Positions 29,956 through 40,094 of a stretch of DNA of 64,000 bases are shown here, piece by piece; positions within the stretch are counted from its first letter, which is position 1; each line of letters begins with the position of its first letter. This DNA comes from Herbaspirillum sp. AP02 (GTDB lineage Bacteria; Pseudomonadota; Gammaproteobacteria; Burkholderiales; Burkholderiaceae_D). Location: positions 1,054,001 through 1,118,000 of the forward strand of contig NZ_JADWMY010000001.1 of the NCBI RefSeq assembly GCF_015767275.1. Reading direction: 5' to 3'. Made by a program: the position numbers and the translations under genes. The notes under the pieces were generated by a model that was not told the DNA's origin, ran no database searches, and saw only the letters and a list, made by a program, of their open reading frames with translations.

Positions 29956-30741
29956 ATGCTTCATTACCTCTTTCGCTTCCCCCTGTCGCGCCGCCTGGCC
30001 CCGCTCGCCCTGGCAGCTTCCTTGCTCAGCCCGGCGTCGGTCCCGGCCGCTGAGATCAAGCAGTACCAGTATCACCAGGTCTTCATCAGCACCTGCCGCG
30101 CCGATCCCCGCAGCGACACCATCCGCATGTACTGGAAGGATGCCAACGGCGCGCCGCTGGGCAATTTCCTGCGGCTGGACGCCCATCTGCGCAGCCAGGG
30201 GCTGGACATGGTGTGCGCCACCAATGCCGGCATCTACGACAAGCAGCTGCAGCCGCTGGGCCTGTATGTCGAGGGCGGCACGCAGCTGCGCCGGCTCAAT
30301 ACGCGCAAGAACGCCTATGGCAATTTCTACCTGCAGCCCAATGGGGTGTTCGTCCTGAGCGAGCGCCAGGCCTATATCGTGGAGACGTCGGACTACGAGG
30401 CCGAGCTGGGACTGTGGAATTCGGTGGCGCGCTATGCCACGCAATCGGGACCACTGCTGATCGTGGATGGCAAGATCAACCCGCGCTTCGATCCGGATTC
30501 GGCCAATACGGTGGTGCGCAATGCCGCCTGCCTGGACGCGGCCGGGGTAGTCACCCTGGCCATTGCGCGCAATCCGATCAGCTTCCACGACTTCGCCAGT
30601 TTTTTGCGCGATGAACTGAAATGTAGCGACGCGCTCTACCTGGACGGCAGCATCTCGCGCATGTACCCCACCCTGGAAGCGAATATGGGCCCGGCCTTCG
30701 GCGCCATGATCGCGGTGGTGAAGCAGCACGGCGCAAAGTGA
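29956..30741 (+). CDS. Phosphodiester glycosidase (NAGPA/YigE-like) family protein
   Basis: A 261-residue exported protein with signal peptide FPLSRRLAPLALAASLLSPA up to VPAAE. The mature domain matches the YigE/DUF2233 branch of the phosphodiester glycosidase fold: MVCATNAGIYDKQLQPLGLY, YATQSGPLLIVDGKINPRF, and ALYLDGSISRMYPTLE. In animals the fold uncovers mannose-6-phosphate; bacterial substrates are mostly unknown and may be cell-envelope glycophosphodiesters. I chose MLHYLFRF, which begins the signal peptide, over an ATG 144 bases upstream. Confidence 0.85.
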   Translation: MLHYLFRFPLSRRLAPLALAASLLSPASVPAAEIKQYQYHQVFISTCRADPRSDTIRMYWKDANGAPLGNFLRLDAHLRSQGLDMVCATNAGIYDKQLQPLGLYVEGGTQLRRLNTRKNAYGNFYLQPNGVFVLSERQAYIVETSDYEAELGLWNSVARYATQSGPLLIVDGKINPRFDPDSANTVVRNAACLDAAGVVTLAIARNPISFHDFASFLRDELKCSDALYLDGSISRMYPTLEANMGPAFGAMIAVVKQHGAK

Positions 30742-30746
30742 GCGGC

Positions 30747-30778
30747 GAAAAAAAGCCCGCAGCCAATAAACTGCGGGC
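30747..30778 (-). terminator. Terminator-like hairpin, minus-strand orientation
   Basis: An 8-bp stem GCCCGCAG / CTGCGGGC (30755-30762 and 30771-30778). On the minus strand it is followed by eight T residues, but it also sits 13 bases past the glycosidase stop, so it may act for both directions. The 324-base gap it belongs to (30742-31065) holds no gene. Confidence 0.7.
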
Positions 30779-30935
30779 AAGTTCCCTATCAAGAGGGAGG
30801 TTGAAGGAACAGTTCAACCACCTGTACGACTGCAGGCCGCAAAAAAAAGTTCGGAAAGATTTCAACGCCCTCCCAAGGGGGCAGACCGGCTTGCCCGACG
30901 GGCCAGTCGCGCCCTGCCCGTCTCACTGCCGTACA

Positions 30936-30973
30936 TCAAAAGAAAGCGCCGCGACAGTTACCTGACGCGGCGC
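30936..30973 (-). terminator. Terminator after the P/T/A-rich lipoprotein gene
   Basis: A perfect 8-bp stem GCGCCGCG / CGCGGCGC (30946-30953 and 30966-30973) followed on the minus strand by TTTCTTTTG, 92 bases after the stop of the lipoprotein gene. Confidence 0.75.
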
Positions 30974-31065
30974 ATGCAGTGCTGTTCCCACTGCGGGATG
31001 ATGGGGCGGCTGCTGCCGTTCTTGTTGGGTCTTGTTATCGAAGGCTGGCGCTTGAGCGGGCCTGG

Positions 31066-31347
31066 TTACTTCTTCTCGCCACCGGCAGTGTCGCCAGTGG
31101 TGGCCGGCGGCGTGCTCGGGCTGGTGGCCGAGGAATCCGACGGCGTGGTCGGGGTCGGGGTGGCCGGAGTCGCGGTCGAGCCGGAGTCAGCCGGTGCCGG
31201 TGTAGTCGGGGTGGTCGTGGCCGGAGCCGGTTCCGATGCGGCCGGCGGGGTGGCAGCCGGCGTGGCGGGCGCTTCGTCGCGCTTGTTGCAGCCGGCGAGC
31301 ACGGCAGTAAAGACGGCGGCAGCCAAGAGGGTGTGGCGAATCTGCAT
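31066..31347 (-). CDS. Small Pro/Thr/Ala-rich lipoprotein
   Basis: A 93-residue protein with signal sequence MQIRHTLLAAAVFTAVLAGC and lipidated Cys20. The rest is low-complexity Pro, Thr, Ala and Ser without domains, presumably an extended linker-like chain in the periplasm. TTTTGGAGGCAAAAC before the ATG is a strong ribosome site and decides the start; an upstream ATG at 31401 gives a non-signal N-terminus. Function unknown. Confidence 0.8.
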   Translation of the reverse strand: MQIRHTLLAAAVFTAVLAGCNKRDEAPATPAATPPAASEPAPATTTPTTPAPADSGSTATPATPTPTTPSDSSATSPSTPPATTGDTAGGEKK

Positions 31348-31555
31348 GTTTTGCCTCCAAAAGTTGTTGATGGGATGTGCCGAAATTCGGGCCAAATGCA
31401 TCTTTGCCGAAGTTCGACTGCTTCTGGATACGGATTATTCCCGCTCCGGCGGCCGCAGGATGTCAGAAAATGGCGCATCTTGATGTCAGCCATCGGCGGC
31501 AATGTGGCATGAAAGGCAACACTTTCCCGCCTAAAAACCCGTATCATCGCCGCCT

Positions 31556-32425
31556 ATGACGACCTTGCCCGCCCTCCTCCTGACGCCCTGCCTTGGCCGC
31601 CGGATTGCCATGATCACCGCCCTGCTCGCAGGCTGGTCCATGGTGCCTGCAGCCCATGCCGACATCACACCTGTCTCGCCGGCGCAGTGTGCCGACATGA
31701 GGGCAGGCAAGGTCATCACGGCGGCCAACCCGGTCCCCTGTGCGCGCCTGGCGCGGGTCAGCTTCGACTACACCGACTTCGACGGTGCCACCCGCCAGGG
31801 CGCGGTGGTGGTGCTCGATGCGGTGGCGCCACAGGTGGAGTCGCTGTTCGGCGAACTGCTGTTGCGCGCCTTCCCGCTGGCCGGCGCACGCGCACTGGAA
31901 GAGTTCGATGGCGATGACCAGCGCTCCATGGCCGCCAATAACAGTTCCGCCTTCAACGGTCGGCCCATGACCGGCGGCGGTAGCTGGTCCAAGCATGCCT
32001 ACGGCGCGGCCATCGACATCAATCCCCTGCAGAACCCCTATGTCAGCCAGGCCGGCAGCAGTGCGCAGGAAGTGCTTCCACCCAAGGGCAGCAGCTACCT
32101 GCAGCGCACGCCCGCGCAAGCCGGCATGGCCGAGGAGGTGGTGAGCGTGTTCTACGATCACGGTTTTCTGATCTGGGGCGGTCAGTGGAAACAGCCGATC
32201 GACTACCAGCACTTCGAGATCGGCAGCCGCGGCTTCATCGTCCGGCTGGCCAGCCTGCCCAGGGCGCAGGCCCGGGCCGAGTTCGAGCGCTACGTGGCGG
32301 CCTATCGCCGATGTGCGCATCCGGGTGCACCCAGCGCGCAGGCAACCGCAGCCGCAGTCAGCGACGATGACACTGAGGAAGACACCACCCTGCGCGACCA
32401 GTGCGCGGCGCGCCTGCGCAAATGA
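31556..32425 (+). CDS. M15 family D-Ala-D-Ala carboxypeptidase-like peptidase
   Basis: A 289-residue exported protein with a signal-like N-terminus ending AAHAD. The peptidase domain has WSKHAYGAAIDINP, where the His and Asp are zinc ligands, and QPIDYQHFEIG, supplying the third His. This is the VanY/L-alanyl-D-glutamate peptidase-like M15 fold acting on peptidoglycan. A C-terminal acidic tail (AVSDDDTEEDTT) is unusual. No good ribosome site precedes the first ATG; ATG at 31610 is an alternative with a shorter signal. Confidence 0.83.
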   Translation: MTTLPALLLTPCLGRRIAMITALLAGWSMVPAAHADITPVSPAQCADMRAGKVITAANPVPCARLARVSFDYTDFDGATRQGAVVVLDAVAPQVESLFGELLLRAFPLAGARALEEFDGDDQRSMAANNSSAFNGRPMTGGGSWSKHAYGAAIDINPLQNPYVSQAGSSAQEVLPPKGSSYLQRTPAQAGMAEEVVSVFYDHGFLIWGGQWKQPIDYQHFEIGSRGFIVRLASLPRAQARAEFERYVAAYRRCAHPGAPSAQATAAAVSDDDTEEDTTLRDQCAARLRK

Positions 32426-32574
32426 GGCAGTCCGGCGCAGCAAGCCAGCACAGGTAAAGATGCGCAAGTTTGGGTAAACCGGCGCAGCAGCAAGCCGTCA
32501 CGCCCCTATACTGGCCCGGCAATATCGGTCTGGGCGCTCGCCCGGGGGGACAGCCTTACTTGAGGAGTGCACGC

Positions 32575-32769
32575 ATGTCGATCAATTCCATTTCTGCCAT
32601 CTACCACGGTAATACGCCCGCCAGCTCGCAGCAAACGCCGAAGAAGCCCGCCGTCAATTTCAATGACCTGCTCAATGCGGCCGGTCAATCCGCCCAGGTA
32701 GCACAGGCTGCCAGCACCCAGCCCAATAGCACTGACACCTTCACCACCACGCCGACCCGCACGGTCTGA
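32575..32769 (+). CDS. Small hypothetical protein
   Basis: A 64-residue polar protein, MSINSISAIYHGNTPASSQQ, then KKPAVNFNDLLNAAG and a Thr-rich tail (DTFTTTPTRTV). TGAGGAGTGCACGC ahead of the ATG is a convincing ribosome site. It has no signal peptide or membrane segment. I do not recognise a family. The tail resembles disordered secreted or flagellar-associated small proteins, but nothing nearby supports that. Confidence 0.6.
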   Translation: MSINSISAIYHGNTPASSQQTPKKPAVNFNDLLNAAGQSAQVAQAASTQPNSTDTFTTTPTRTV

Positions 32770-32824
32770 CATGGTCTGAGAAGATCGGAATTCACGCATC
32801 ACCCCGGGCAAACAGCCCATCAAA

Positions 32825-32868
32825 AAAGGCCGTAAAGCGTCTGTGTGTTCATACGCTTTCCGGCCTTT
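32825..32868. terminator. Long hairpin, probable terminator
   Basis: AAAGGCCG-TAAAGCG pairs with CGCTTT-CCGGCCTTT around a T/G-rich loop. A six-A run on the left makes it a good terminator in the minus direction, and it can also end the small gene upstream. Confidence 0.6.
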
Positions 32869-32929
32869 GACTTGCCCGCGCAAGGCTATACTGCGGCTTC
32901 ACGCGCCTGACCGGCGCCCTGGAGACCCG

Positions 32930-33406
32930 ATGCCTGAGCAAGCCCCTGACAGCGCGCTGCAGATTCGCGGCGTAGACCACGACGATTACCCGCAATGGAA
33001 GATCCTGTGGGATGACTACAATGCCTTCTACGGTCGCAGCGGCGCCACCGCCCTGCCCCTGGCGATCACCCAGGCCACCTGGGCGCGCATCCACGATGCC
33101 GGCGAGCCAGTACATGCGCTGGTGGCCGAGGCCGATGGCAAACTGCTGGGCCTGGCGCACTACCTCTACCACCGCAATACCATCCTGATCGGCCCGACCT
33201 GCTATCTGCAGGACCTGTTCACCACCGAAGCCGCACGTGGCCGGGGCGTGGGGCGCGCATTGATCGAAGAACTCTATCGTCGCGCTGCCACCGCGGGCGC
33301 CGAGCGCGTCTACTGGCACACCCACCACGGCAATGCGACGGCGCGTCGGCTCTATGACACGCTGGCCATCGACTCCGGCTTCATCGTCTATCGCAAGAAT
33401 CTCTGA
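32930..33406 (+). CDS. GNAT family N-acetyltransferase
   Basis: A 158-residue GNAT protein. The acetyl-CoA loop is RGRGVGRALIEELYRRA (V/I-x-x-x-R-G-x-G-x-A pattern, about residues 103-115), preceded by LQDLFTTEAA and followed by YWHTHHGNATARRLYDTLA. GGAGACCCG before the ATG fixes the start. Substrate is unknown; the closest general type is small-molecule or amino-acid acetyltransferases. It is convergent with cysB. Confidence 0.9.
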   Translation: MPEQAPDSALQIRGVDHDDYPQWKILWDDYNAFYGRSGATALPLAITQATWARIHDAGEPVHALVAEADGKLLGLAHYLYHRNTILIGPTCYLQDLFTTEAARGRGVGRALIEELYRRAATAGAERVYWHTHHGNATARRLYDTLAIDSGFIVYRKNL

Positions 33407-33433
33407 TGCAAATCACCGTGATGCCGCGGCCGT

Positions 33434-34365
33434 TCAGGTCGGAGCATTGGCTTCATTGAGGGCCGCGACAATGTCGGCGCGCTTGAGCTCGGGGGCGAAC
33501 TGCTGGATGAAGTCCAGCGCATAGCCGCGCAGGTAGGCGCCGCGGCGCACCGCCAGTCGGGCGATGTTAGCCTTGAACAGATGCGCCGCATTGATGGCGA
33601 CCATGTCCTGGTGCTTGCCCTGGTCCACTGCCATCGAGGCCACCAGGCCCACGCCCATGCCCAGCGACACGTATTGCTGGATCACGTCCGAATCCATCGC
33701 GGTGAGGACGATGTCGGGCTCAATGCCGGCCTGGCGGAAGGCGTCGTCGATATGGCCACGACCGGTGAAGCCGACGTCATAGGTGATCAGCGGCCAGGTC
33801 CCCAGGTCTTCCAGGGTCACCTGTTCCAGACCCAGCAGCGGATGGCCCTTCGGCACCACGATCACGTGGCTCCAGGTATAACAGGGGAAGGACACCAATT
33901 CCTTGAACTGCGACAGGCCTTCGGTGGCGATGCCGATGTCGGCCTTGCCGGAGATGACCCATTCGGCGATGTGTTCCGGCGCGCTCTGCTGGAGCGCAAT
34001 GCGCACCTGCGGAAAGGCGTCGCGGAAGGCCTGCACGATACGCGGCAGCACGTAGCGGGCCTGGGTGTGGGTGGTGGCGATGGAGAGCGTGCCGCTCTGC
34101 TCGCCGGCGTATTCCTTGCTGGCGCGGCGCAGGTTCTCGGCCTCCAGCAGCAGCCGTTCGACGATGCCCAGGATGCCCTTGCCGGGCTCGGTCAGGCCGG
34201 TCAGGCGCTTGCCGTTGCGTTCGAAGATTTCCACGCCCAGTTCTTCTTCCAGCTCGCGAATCTGGCGACTCACGCCGGGTTGCGAGGTGAACAGCACATT
34301 GGCCACTTCGGTCAGGTTGAAGCCGCAGCGGGCGGCTTCGCGGATGGAGCGCAGTTGCTGGAAGT

Positions 34366-34369
<4 letters not shown>
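33434..34369 (-). CDS. cysB: CysB-type LysR regulator of sulfur assimilation
   Basis: A 311-residue LysR regulator with the CysB/Cbl N-terminus ([40 protein letters not shown]) and an effector domain containing [12 protein letters not shown], a sulfate/O-acetylserine-binding signature of CysB. It activates sulfate-uptake and sulfonate genes when sulfur is limiting. Its ATG overlaps the cysA stop by four bases, making it the last gene of cysTWA, as in several Burkholderiales. It probably regulates the whole 33-45 kb cluster. Confidence 0.93.
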
Positions 34370-35445
<1,076 letters not shown>

Positions 35446-35454
35446 GGGAACTCC

Positions 35455-36354
35455 TTAGACTTGCTCGCTGGCGCTGTGCTGCTGATGCAGTCGCCACTCG
35501 ATGACACTCTTGATGGCCAGCGTGACCAAGGCCAGGAAAGCCAGCAGCGAGGCCACGGCGAAGGCGCCGGTGATGTTGAATTCGTTGTAGAGGATTTCCA
35601 CCTGCAGCGGGATGGTGTTGGTCTCGCCCCGAATATGACCGGAGACCACCGACACCGCGCCGAACTCGCCCATGGCGCGGGCGTTGCAGAGGATCACGCC
35701 ATACAGCAGGCCCCACTTGATATTGGGCAGGGTCACGTGCCAGAAGGTACGCCAGCCGGAGGCGCCCAGCACCAGCGCGGCCTCCTCTTCCTCGCTGCCC
35801 TGCGACTGCATCAGCGGGATCAGCTCGCGCGCCACGAACGGGAAGGTCACGAAGATGGTGGCCAGCACGATGCCCGGCACGGCGAAGAGGATCTTGATGT
35901 CATGTTCGCGCAGCCAGGGACCCAGATAGCCTTGCAGGCCGAACAGCAGCACGTAGATCAGGCCCGAGATCACCGGTGAGACCGAGAACGGCAGGTCGAT
36001 CAGGGTCAGCAGTACGTTCTTGCCACGGAACTCGAACTTGGCGATGGCCCACGCCGCCGCCACGCCGAACACCAGGTTCAGCGGCACGGCGATGGCCGCC
36101 GTGATCACGGTCAGCTTGATGGCCGACCAGGCGTCGGCCTCGGTGATGGAGGCCACATAGACATCCCAGCCCTTGCGCAAGGCTTCATAGAACACCGCCA
36201 CCAGCGGCACGAACAGGAAGAGCGTCAAGAACACCAGGGCAATGCCGATCAACAGGGCACGCACCCAGAACGGCTCCAGGGTGGCTCCGGGGGTGATCGG
36301 CGGCTCGCCGCGGGCGATGTTCTGGCCGGCGAGGGAAACAGGCGCGCCACTCAT
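35455..36354 (-). CDS. cysW: Sulfate ABC transporter permease CysW
   Basis: A 299-residue permease with six predicted helices. It has [20 protein letters not shown] and the EAA loop [20 protein letters not shown], then [17 protein letters not shown], all CysW hallmarks. I chose the ATG just after the cysT stop. It pairs with CysT to make the channel. Confidence 0.95.
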   Translation of the reverse strand: MSGAPVSLAGQNIARGEPPITPGATLEPFWVRALLIGIALVFLTLFLFVPLVAVFYEALRKGWDVYVASITEADAWSAIKLTVITAAIAVPLNLVFGVAAAWAIAKFEFRGKNVLLTLIDLPFSVSPVISGLIYVLLFGLQGYLGPWLREHDIKILFAVPGIVLATIFVTFPFVARELIPLMQSQGSEEEEAALVLGASGWRTFWHVTLPNIKWGLLYGVILCNARAMGEFGAVSVVSGHIRGETNTIPLQVEILYNEFNITGAFAVASLLAFLALVTLAIKSVIEWRLHQQHSASEQV

Positions 36355-36355
36355 C

Positions 36356-37246
36356 TCAGGTCCTCTCTGCCCGGCCACGCTTGCGGGTCCAGGCTTGCAA
36401 CAGGTTGATGGTCAGCAGCAAGACGAAGGACACCAGCAGCATCACCATGGCAATCGCGGTGGCGCCGGCGTAGTCGTACTGCTCCAGCTTGGTGACGATG
36501 AACAGCGGCGTGATCTCGGACACCATCGGCATGTTGCCGGCGATGAAGACCACCGAGCCGTATTCGCCGGAGGCGCGCGCAAAGGCCAGGGCAAACCCGG
36601 TCAGCAGCGCCGGCAGGATGGTCGGGAACACCACGCGGATGAAGGTCTGCCAGCGGTTCGCACCCAGGCTGGCGGCGGCCTCTTCGAGCTCGCGCTCGGC
36701 CTCTTCCAGTACCGGCTGCACGGTGCGCACCACGAACGGCAGGCCAATGAAGGTCAGCGCCACCAGCACGCCCAACGGGGTGAAGGCGACCTTGATGCCC
36801 AGGGGCGCGAGCAGCTTGCCCAGCCAGCCGTTCTGCGAATACAGGGTCGTCAGGGCGATGCCGGCCACGGCCGTGGGCAGGGCGAACGGCAGGTCCACCA
36901 GGGCATCGATGATGTGTTTGCCGGGAAAGCGGTAGCGCACCAGCACCCAGGCCACGATGCCGCCGAAGATCACATTGAGGAAGGCGCCGATCAGCGAAGC
37001 GCCGAAGCTCAGGCGATAGGAGGCCATCACCCGTGGCGAGGTCACGGCATCGATGAAACCGCCCCAGGTCAGCGTGAAGGTCTTCAGGAACAGGGCCGAC
37101 AGCGGGATCAGGACGATCAGCGCCAGGTAAAAGATGGTGAAGCCCAGCGACAATCGGAAACCGGGCAATACGCGCCGGCCGGTCCCGCCGGAAGCGGCCA
37201 CTGGCGCGGCCCGGGGGGCGGCCAGGGAAACAGGGGTTGCGGACAT
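36356..37246 (-). CDS. cysT: Sulfate ABC transporter permease CysT (CysU)
   Basis: A 296-residue permease with an N-terminal cytosolic Ala/Pro-rich stretch and six helices. [20 protein letters not shown] and [20 protein letters not shown] (EAA loop) and [16 protein letters not shown] are typical of CysT. It is the first gene of cysTWA-cysB. The periplasmic sulfate-binding protein is encoded separately, 6.7 kb upstream. Confidence 0.95.
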   Translation of the reverse strand: MSATPVSLAAPRAAPVAASGGTGRRVLPGFRLSLGFTIFYLALIVLIPLSALFLKTFTLTWGGFIDAVTSPRVMASYRLSFGASLIGAFLNVIFGGIVAWVLVRYRFPGKHIIDALVDLPFALPTAVAGIALTTLYSQNGWLGKLLAPLGIKVAFTPLGVLVALTFIGLPFVVRTVQPVLEEAERELEEAAASLGANRWQTFIRVVFPTILPALLTGFALAFARASGEYGSVVFIAGNMPMVSEITPLFIVTKLEQYDYAGATAIAMVMLLVSFVLLLTINLLQAWTRKRGRAERT

Positions 37247-37266
37247 GTCGTTCTCTTTTTATTACA

Positions 37267-37297
37267 AATGCGACTATAGGTGACCGATAATCGCATT
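37267..37297 (-). promoter_or_regulatory. Inverted repeat at the cysT promoter, candidate activator site
   Basis: AATGCGA (37267-37273) and TCGCATT (37291-37297) form a perfect 7-base inverted repeat with a 17-base spacer. A minus-strand -10 like TATAGT (37278-37273) overlaps it and there is no good -35, as expected for a LysR-activated promoter. It lies 21 bases from the cysT ATG. Confidence 0.45.
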
Positions 37298-37405
37298 CGC
37301 AGGTTATAAAGAGAACGAAGTTTTTTGCATGCCTTTAGAAGGAAAGCGCATAAAGAGCGGCCGAAAACCGTCTTTTTGCGCCCTGCCCCGCCGCCGGGAA
37401 AAACC

Positions 37406-37984
37406 TCAGGGAATCTGTTCCAGCAGCTCCAGCAGCCACTGCTGGCCCTGCGTCCAATCACCCAGGCCGGACTCGGCATTGATATGCCCGCGGGGACCGA
37501 TGGAGCGGAACTGTGCGCCCCAGGCCTCGGCCCAGTGGCGGGCGCGGTCGGCGCGCATCCAGGGGTCGTTGTCGCTGCCGACCACCAGTGCCGGATACGG
37601 CAGCCGGTGGCGTACCGCCGTGCTCACGCTGAATTTGGCCGGATCGGCCGGCGCCACCAGCAGGGCCGCCACGATGGGATGGGCCGAGCCGCCTTCGGCC
37701 AGCAGGGCAGCGGTGCGCTGTACGGTGGTCAGGCAGCCGAAGCTGTGCGCCACGATCACCGTGGGCCGGCCATCGCGGGCCAGCACTTCGCCCAGGCGCT
37801 GCGACCAGGCCGACAGGTCAGGGGTTTCCCAATCGTCTTGCCGCACCCGTTCGAAGGCCGGGTAGAGCCGCTGCCAGCGCGATTGCCAGTGCTCGGGCCC
37901 ACTATCGGACAAGCCCGGTGCCACCAGCACGCGGAAATCGGACAGCCGCGCCGGGGCCGGGGAAACGTGGGACGACAGACTCAT
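37406..37984 (-). CDS. RBBP9/YdeN-type alpha/beta hydrolase
   Basis: A 192-residue small serine hydrolase of the RBBP9/YdeN family. LVAPGLSDSGPEHWQSRW is the family N-terminal signature, the nucleophile elbow is VAHSFGCLTT, the Asp lies in VVGSDNDPWM and the His in GPRGHINAESGLG. I start at MSLSSHVSP with GCGAGGCC upstream. It follows the EAL-like gene by 40 bases at the end of the ssu unit, so it may be co-expressed with sulfur genes. Substrate unknown. Confidence 0.88.
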   Translation of the reverse strand: MSLSSHVSPAPARLSDFRVLVAPGLSDSGPEHWQSRWQRLYPAFERVRQDDWETPDLSAWSQRLGEVLARDGRPTVIVAHSFGCLTTVQRTAALLAEGGSAHPIVAALLVAPADPAKFSVSTAVRHRLPYPALVVGSDNDPWMRADRARHWAEAWGAQFRSIGPRGHINAESGLGDWTQGQQWLLELLEQIP

Positions 37985-38024
37985 GCAGGCCTCGCTGTTG
38001 AGGATAGGGAAGACCGAGTATGCC

Positions 38025-38870
38025 TCAAGCGGCATTCCGGATACCCGCTATCTGGTCCGGCAGTCTTGCGCCCGGCGTATCCCACAGGTACCCCTGGGCG
38101 AGGATGGGTTGGGCCAGGGCCTGGCCGAACTGGCTCAGCTTGTCGAAGACCTCGCGGCTCTCGACGCGCTTGAAGAAGATGCGCACACCCTGCTCCGCCG
38201 CCCGCAGCAAGAGCAAGGCTACGCTGTCGGGATCGGGCAGTTCGCGGGCATCGACCTTGATCAGGTCCGGCTTGATCTTGTCCAGCAGGCCCAGCGCCTC
38301 CAGCGGACTATTGGCCGACACCCCGAGGCGGAAGCCATTGCGACGGTAATTGTCCAGCACATAGTTGAGCAGCCAGCGCTGGTTGGGCGTGACCACCGGC
38401 AATTGCAGCACGATGCGCTCGTGCGGCAGTTCCAGTGCCGCCAGGATGCGACGGTAGGCCACACCATGGTTGTTGTTGACCGCTGCCAGCAGGCGCGCAT
38501 GCACCGAGAGATGCAGCTCGGGGGCGTCAGTACCGCCCTGGCCGGCCTGGCCGACCTGACGATAATAGTTGATGGCATGCAGCATGCGGCACAGGCGGTC
38601 CAGCTCGACCGATTCGTCGTCGCTGGCGGCCTGGTCGAGCAGCTTCCAGAGGTGGAGTCCGTCATCGACCGCCGAATGGCTGCGGGCGAAAGCTTCACAT
38701 GCAACGATGTCGCCCTGTTCGAAGCTGCGCACCGGCTGGAAGGCCGAGGTCAGCGATGTATTGAAGAAACGCCCTGCAGCGCGTCCCTGCTCATCCAGCC
38801 AGACCTTGGAGGAGGTCGACTGGGTGGCTTGCAGACGCGCCAGGTAAGCATCCAAAGCCTGATATGCCAT
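38025..38870 (-). CDS. Degenerate EAL-domain protein in the sulfur cluster
   Basis: A 281-residue protein with an EAL fold covering about residues 40-270. The EAL signature is CEAFAR and the substrate-loop Lys-Asp (LIKVD) survives. The Asn metal ligand position reads LHLSVHAR, the Glu of the second motif is lost (IVLQLPVV), and DDFG is replaced by SANS. It should therefore not hydrolyse cyclic-di-GMP but could still bind it or partner proteins. It has no membrane or GGDEF part. It is placed between the TOBE gene and a hydrolase in the ssu operon, suggesting a regulatory role there. Confidence 0.83.
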   Translation of the reverse strand: MAYQALDAYLARLQATQSTSSKVWLDEQGRAAGRFFNTSLTSAFQPVRSFEQGDIVACEAFARSHSAVDDGLHLWKLLDQAASDDESVELDRLCRMLHAINYYRQVGQAGQGGTDAPELHLSVHARLLAAVNNNHGVAYRRILAALELPHERIVLQLPVVTPNQRWLLNYVLDNYRRNGFRLGVSANSPLEALGLLDKIKPDLIKVDARELPDPDSVALLLLRAAEQGVRIFFKRVESREVFDKLSQFGQALAQPILAQGYLWDTPGARLPDQIAGIRNAA

Positions 38871-38932
38871 CGGGCCTGCTCCTGGAAAAAGTGGCCGCCC
38901 GGGCGAGTTTCAGCCATGGGCGGCGGGGAGGA

Positions 38933-39148
38933 TCACAGCTTGGCGATCGACACTTCGGTGGCCTTGACCAGCGCCACGACTTCGCTGCCGATGGTCAGGC
39001 CCAGGTCCTTGACCGAACGGGTGGTGATGACGGAGGTGACGATGCCGGCCGGGGTCTCGACATCCACCTCGGACACCACCGAACCTTCGATGATGGCCTT
39101 GACCTTGCCCTTGAACTGGTTACGTACGTTGATCGCTTGAATGGTCAT
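38933..39148 (-). CDS. Molbindin-like TOBE domain protein
   Basis: A 71-residue single TOBE/Mop domain, MTIQAINVRNQFKGKVKAII, then SEVDVETPAGIVTSVITTRS and VKATEVSIAKL. Such molbindins bind molybdate, or in some cases sulfate or tungstate, as oligomers in the cytoplasm. AAGGAGCAGAGC precedes the chosen ATG. It contains no Cys and only the initiator Met. It lies 92 bases after ssuB within the sulfur cluster, where it may buffer an oxyanion that competes with sulfate uptake. Confidence 0.87.
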   Translation of the reverse strand: MTIQAINVRNQFKGKVKAIIEGSVVSEVDVETPAGIVTSVITTRSVKDLGLTIGSEVVALVKATEVSIAKL

Positions 39149-39240
39149 GCTCTGCTCCTTGATGAAACGGCGGCGGCACCTGCCGCGCCGCATGGGTTGA
39201 AATGCTCGTTACTACGGAAAATGTTTGCTTCGACGGTGGA

Positions 39241-40074
39241 TCAGACCGCCCACTGCACCTGCTGCACGCCGCGTGGAACGAAAGCAGGCTCCAGCGGCGC
39301 GGTAGCGGCATCGCTGCCGGGATGGCGCAACACGCGCGCCAGGATCGCCTCTTCCAGCGCAGCGAACTGCGCCTGTCCACGTGAGCGCGGGCGGTCCAGT
39401 ACGATGCGCCGGTCCAGCGCTACCCGGCCGTCTTCGATGAGCAGCACGCGGTCGGCCAGGGCGATGGCTTCCTGCACGTCGTGGGTCACCAGCAAGGCAG
39501 TGAAGCCACGCTCGCGCCACAGCGATTCGATCAGGGCCTGCATCTCGATGCGGGTCAGGGCATCAAGCGCACCCAGCGGCTCGTCCAGCAACAGCAATTG
39601 CGGATCGTGCACCAGCGCCCGGGCCAGGGCCACGCGCTGTCGCTGGCCACCCGAGAGCACCGCCGGCCATTCGCCGGCGCGCTGTTCCAGCCCGACCTGC
39701 TGCAGGGCCTGCAGGGCGAGCGGCGCTTGCTGCTTCGGCAGACCCAGCGCCACATTGGCCTGGACCCGCTTCCACGGCAGCAGACGCGCATCCTGGAACA
39801 TGATGCGCACTTCGGGCTCACCGCCGGCACCGTGTTCATAGACCACCTCGCCGCCGCTGGCCGCATCCAGTTGCGCCACCAGGCGCAGCAGCGTGCTCTT
39901 GCCGCAACCACTGCGACCGACGATGGCCACGAATTCGCCGGGGGCGATGTCCAGGTCGATGTCGTGCAATACCGTACGCCCGCTGAAGGCCTTGGACAGG
40001 GCGCGCAGCTTCAGGCCCACACCGCGGCCGGCGGCGCGGCCCAGTGCCTGGCTTTCCTGTTGGTCGTGACGCAT
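39241..40074 (-). CDS. ssuB: Aliphatic sulfonate ABC transporter ATPase SsuB
   Basis: A 277-residue ATPase: Walker [11 protein letters not shown], signature [15 protein letters not shown], Walker [13 protein letters not shown], and the SsuB/TauB-type [25 protein letters not shown] before ATG 40074 decided the start; an ATG at 40098 overlaps the ssuC stop and is possible. It drives SsuC-mediated uptake of alkanesulfonates. Confidence 0.94.
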   Translation of the reverse strand: MRHDQQESQALGRAAGRGVGLKLRALSKAFSGRTVLHDIDLDIAPGEFVAIVGRSGCGKSTLLRLVAQLDAASGGEVVYEHGAGGEPEVRIMFQDARLLPWKRVQANVALGLPKQQAPLALQALQQVGLEQRAGEWPAVLSGGQRQRVALARALVHDPQLLLLDEPLGALDALTRIEMQALIESLWRERGFTALLVTHDVQEAIALADRVLLIEDGRVALDRRIVLDRPRSRGQAQFAALEEAILARVLRHPGSDAATAPLEPAFVPRGVQQVQWAV

Positions 40075-40094
40075 GCCGTTCTCCTGATGCGAAG

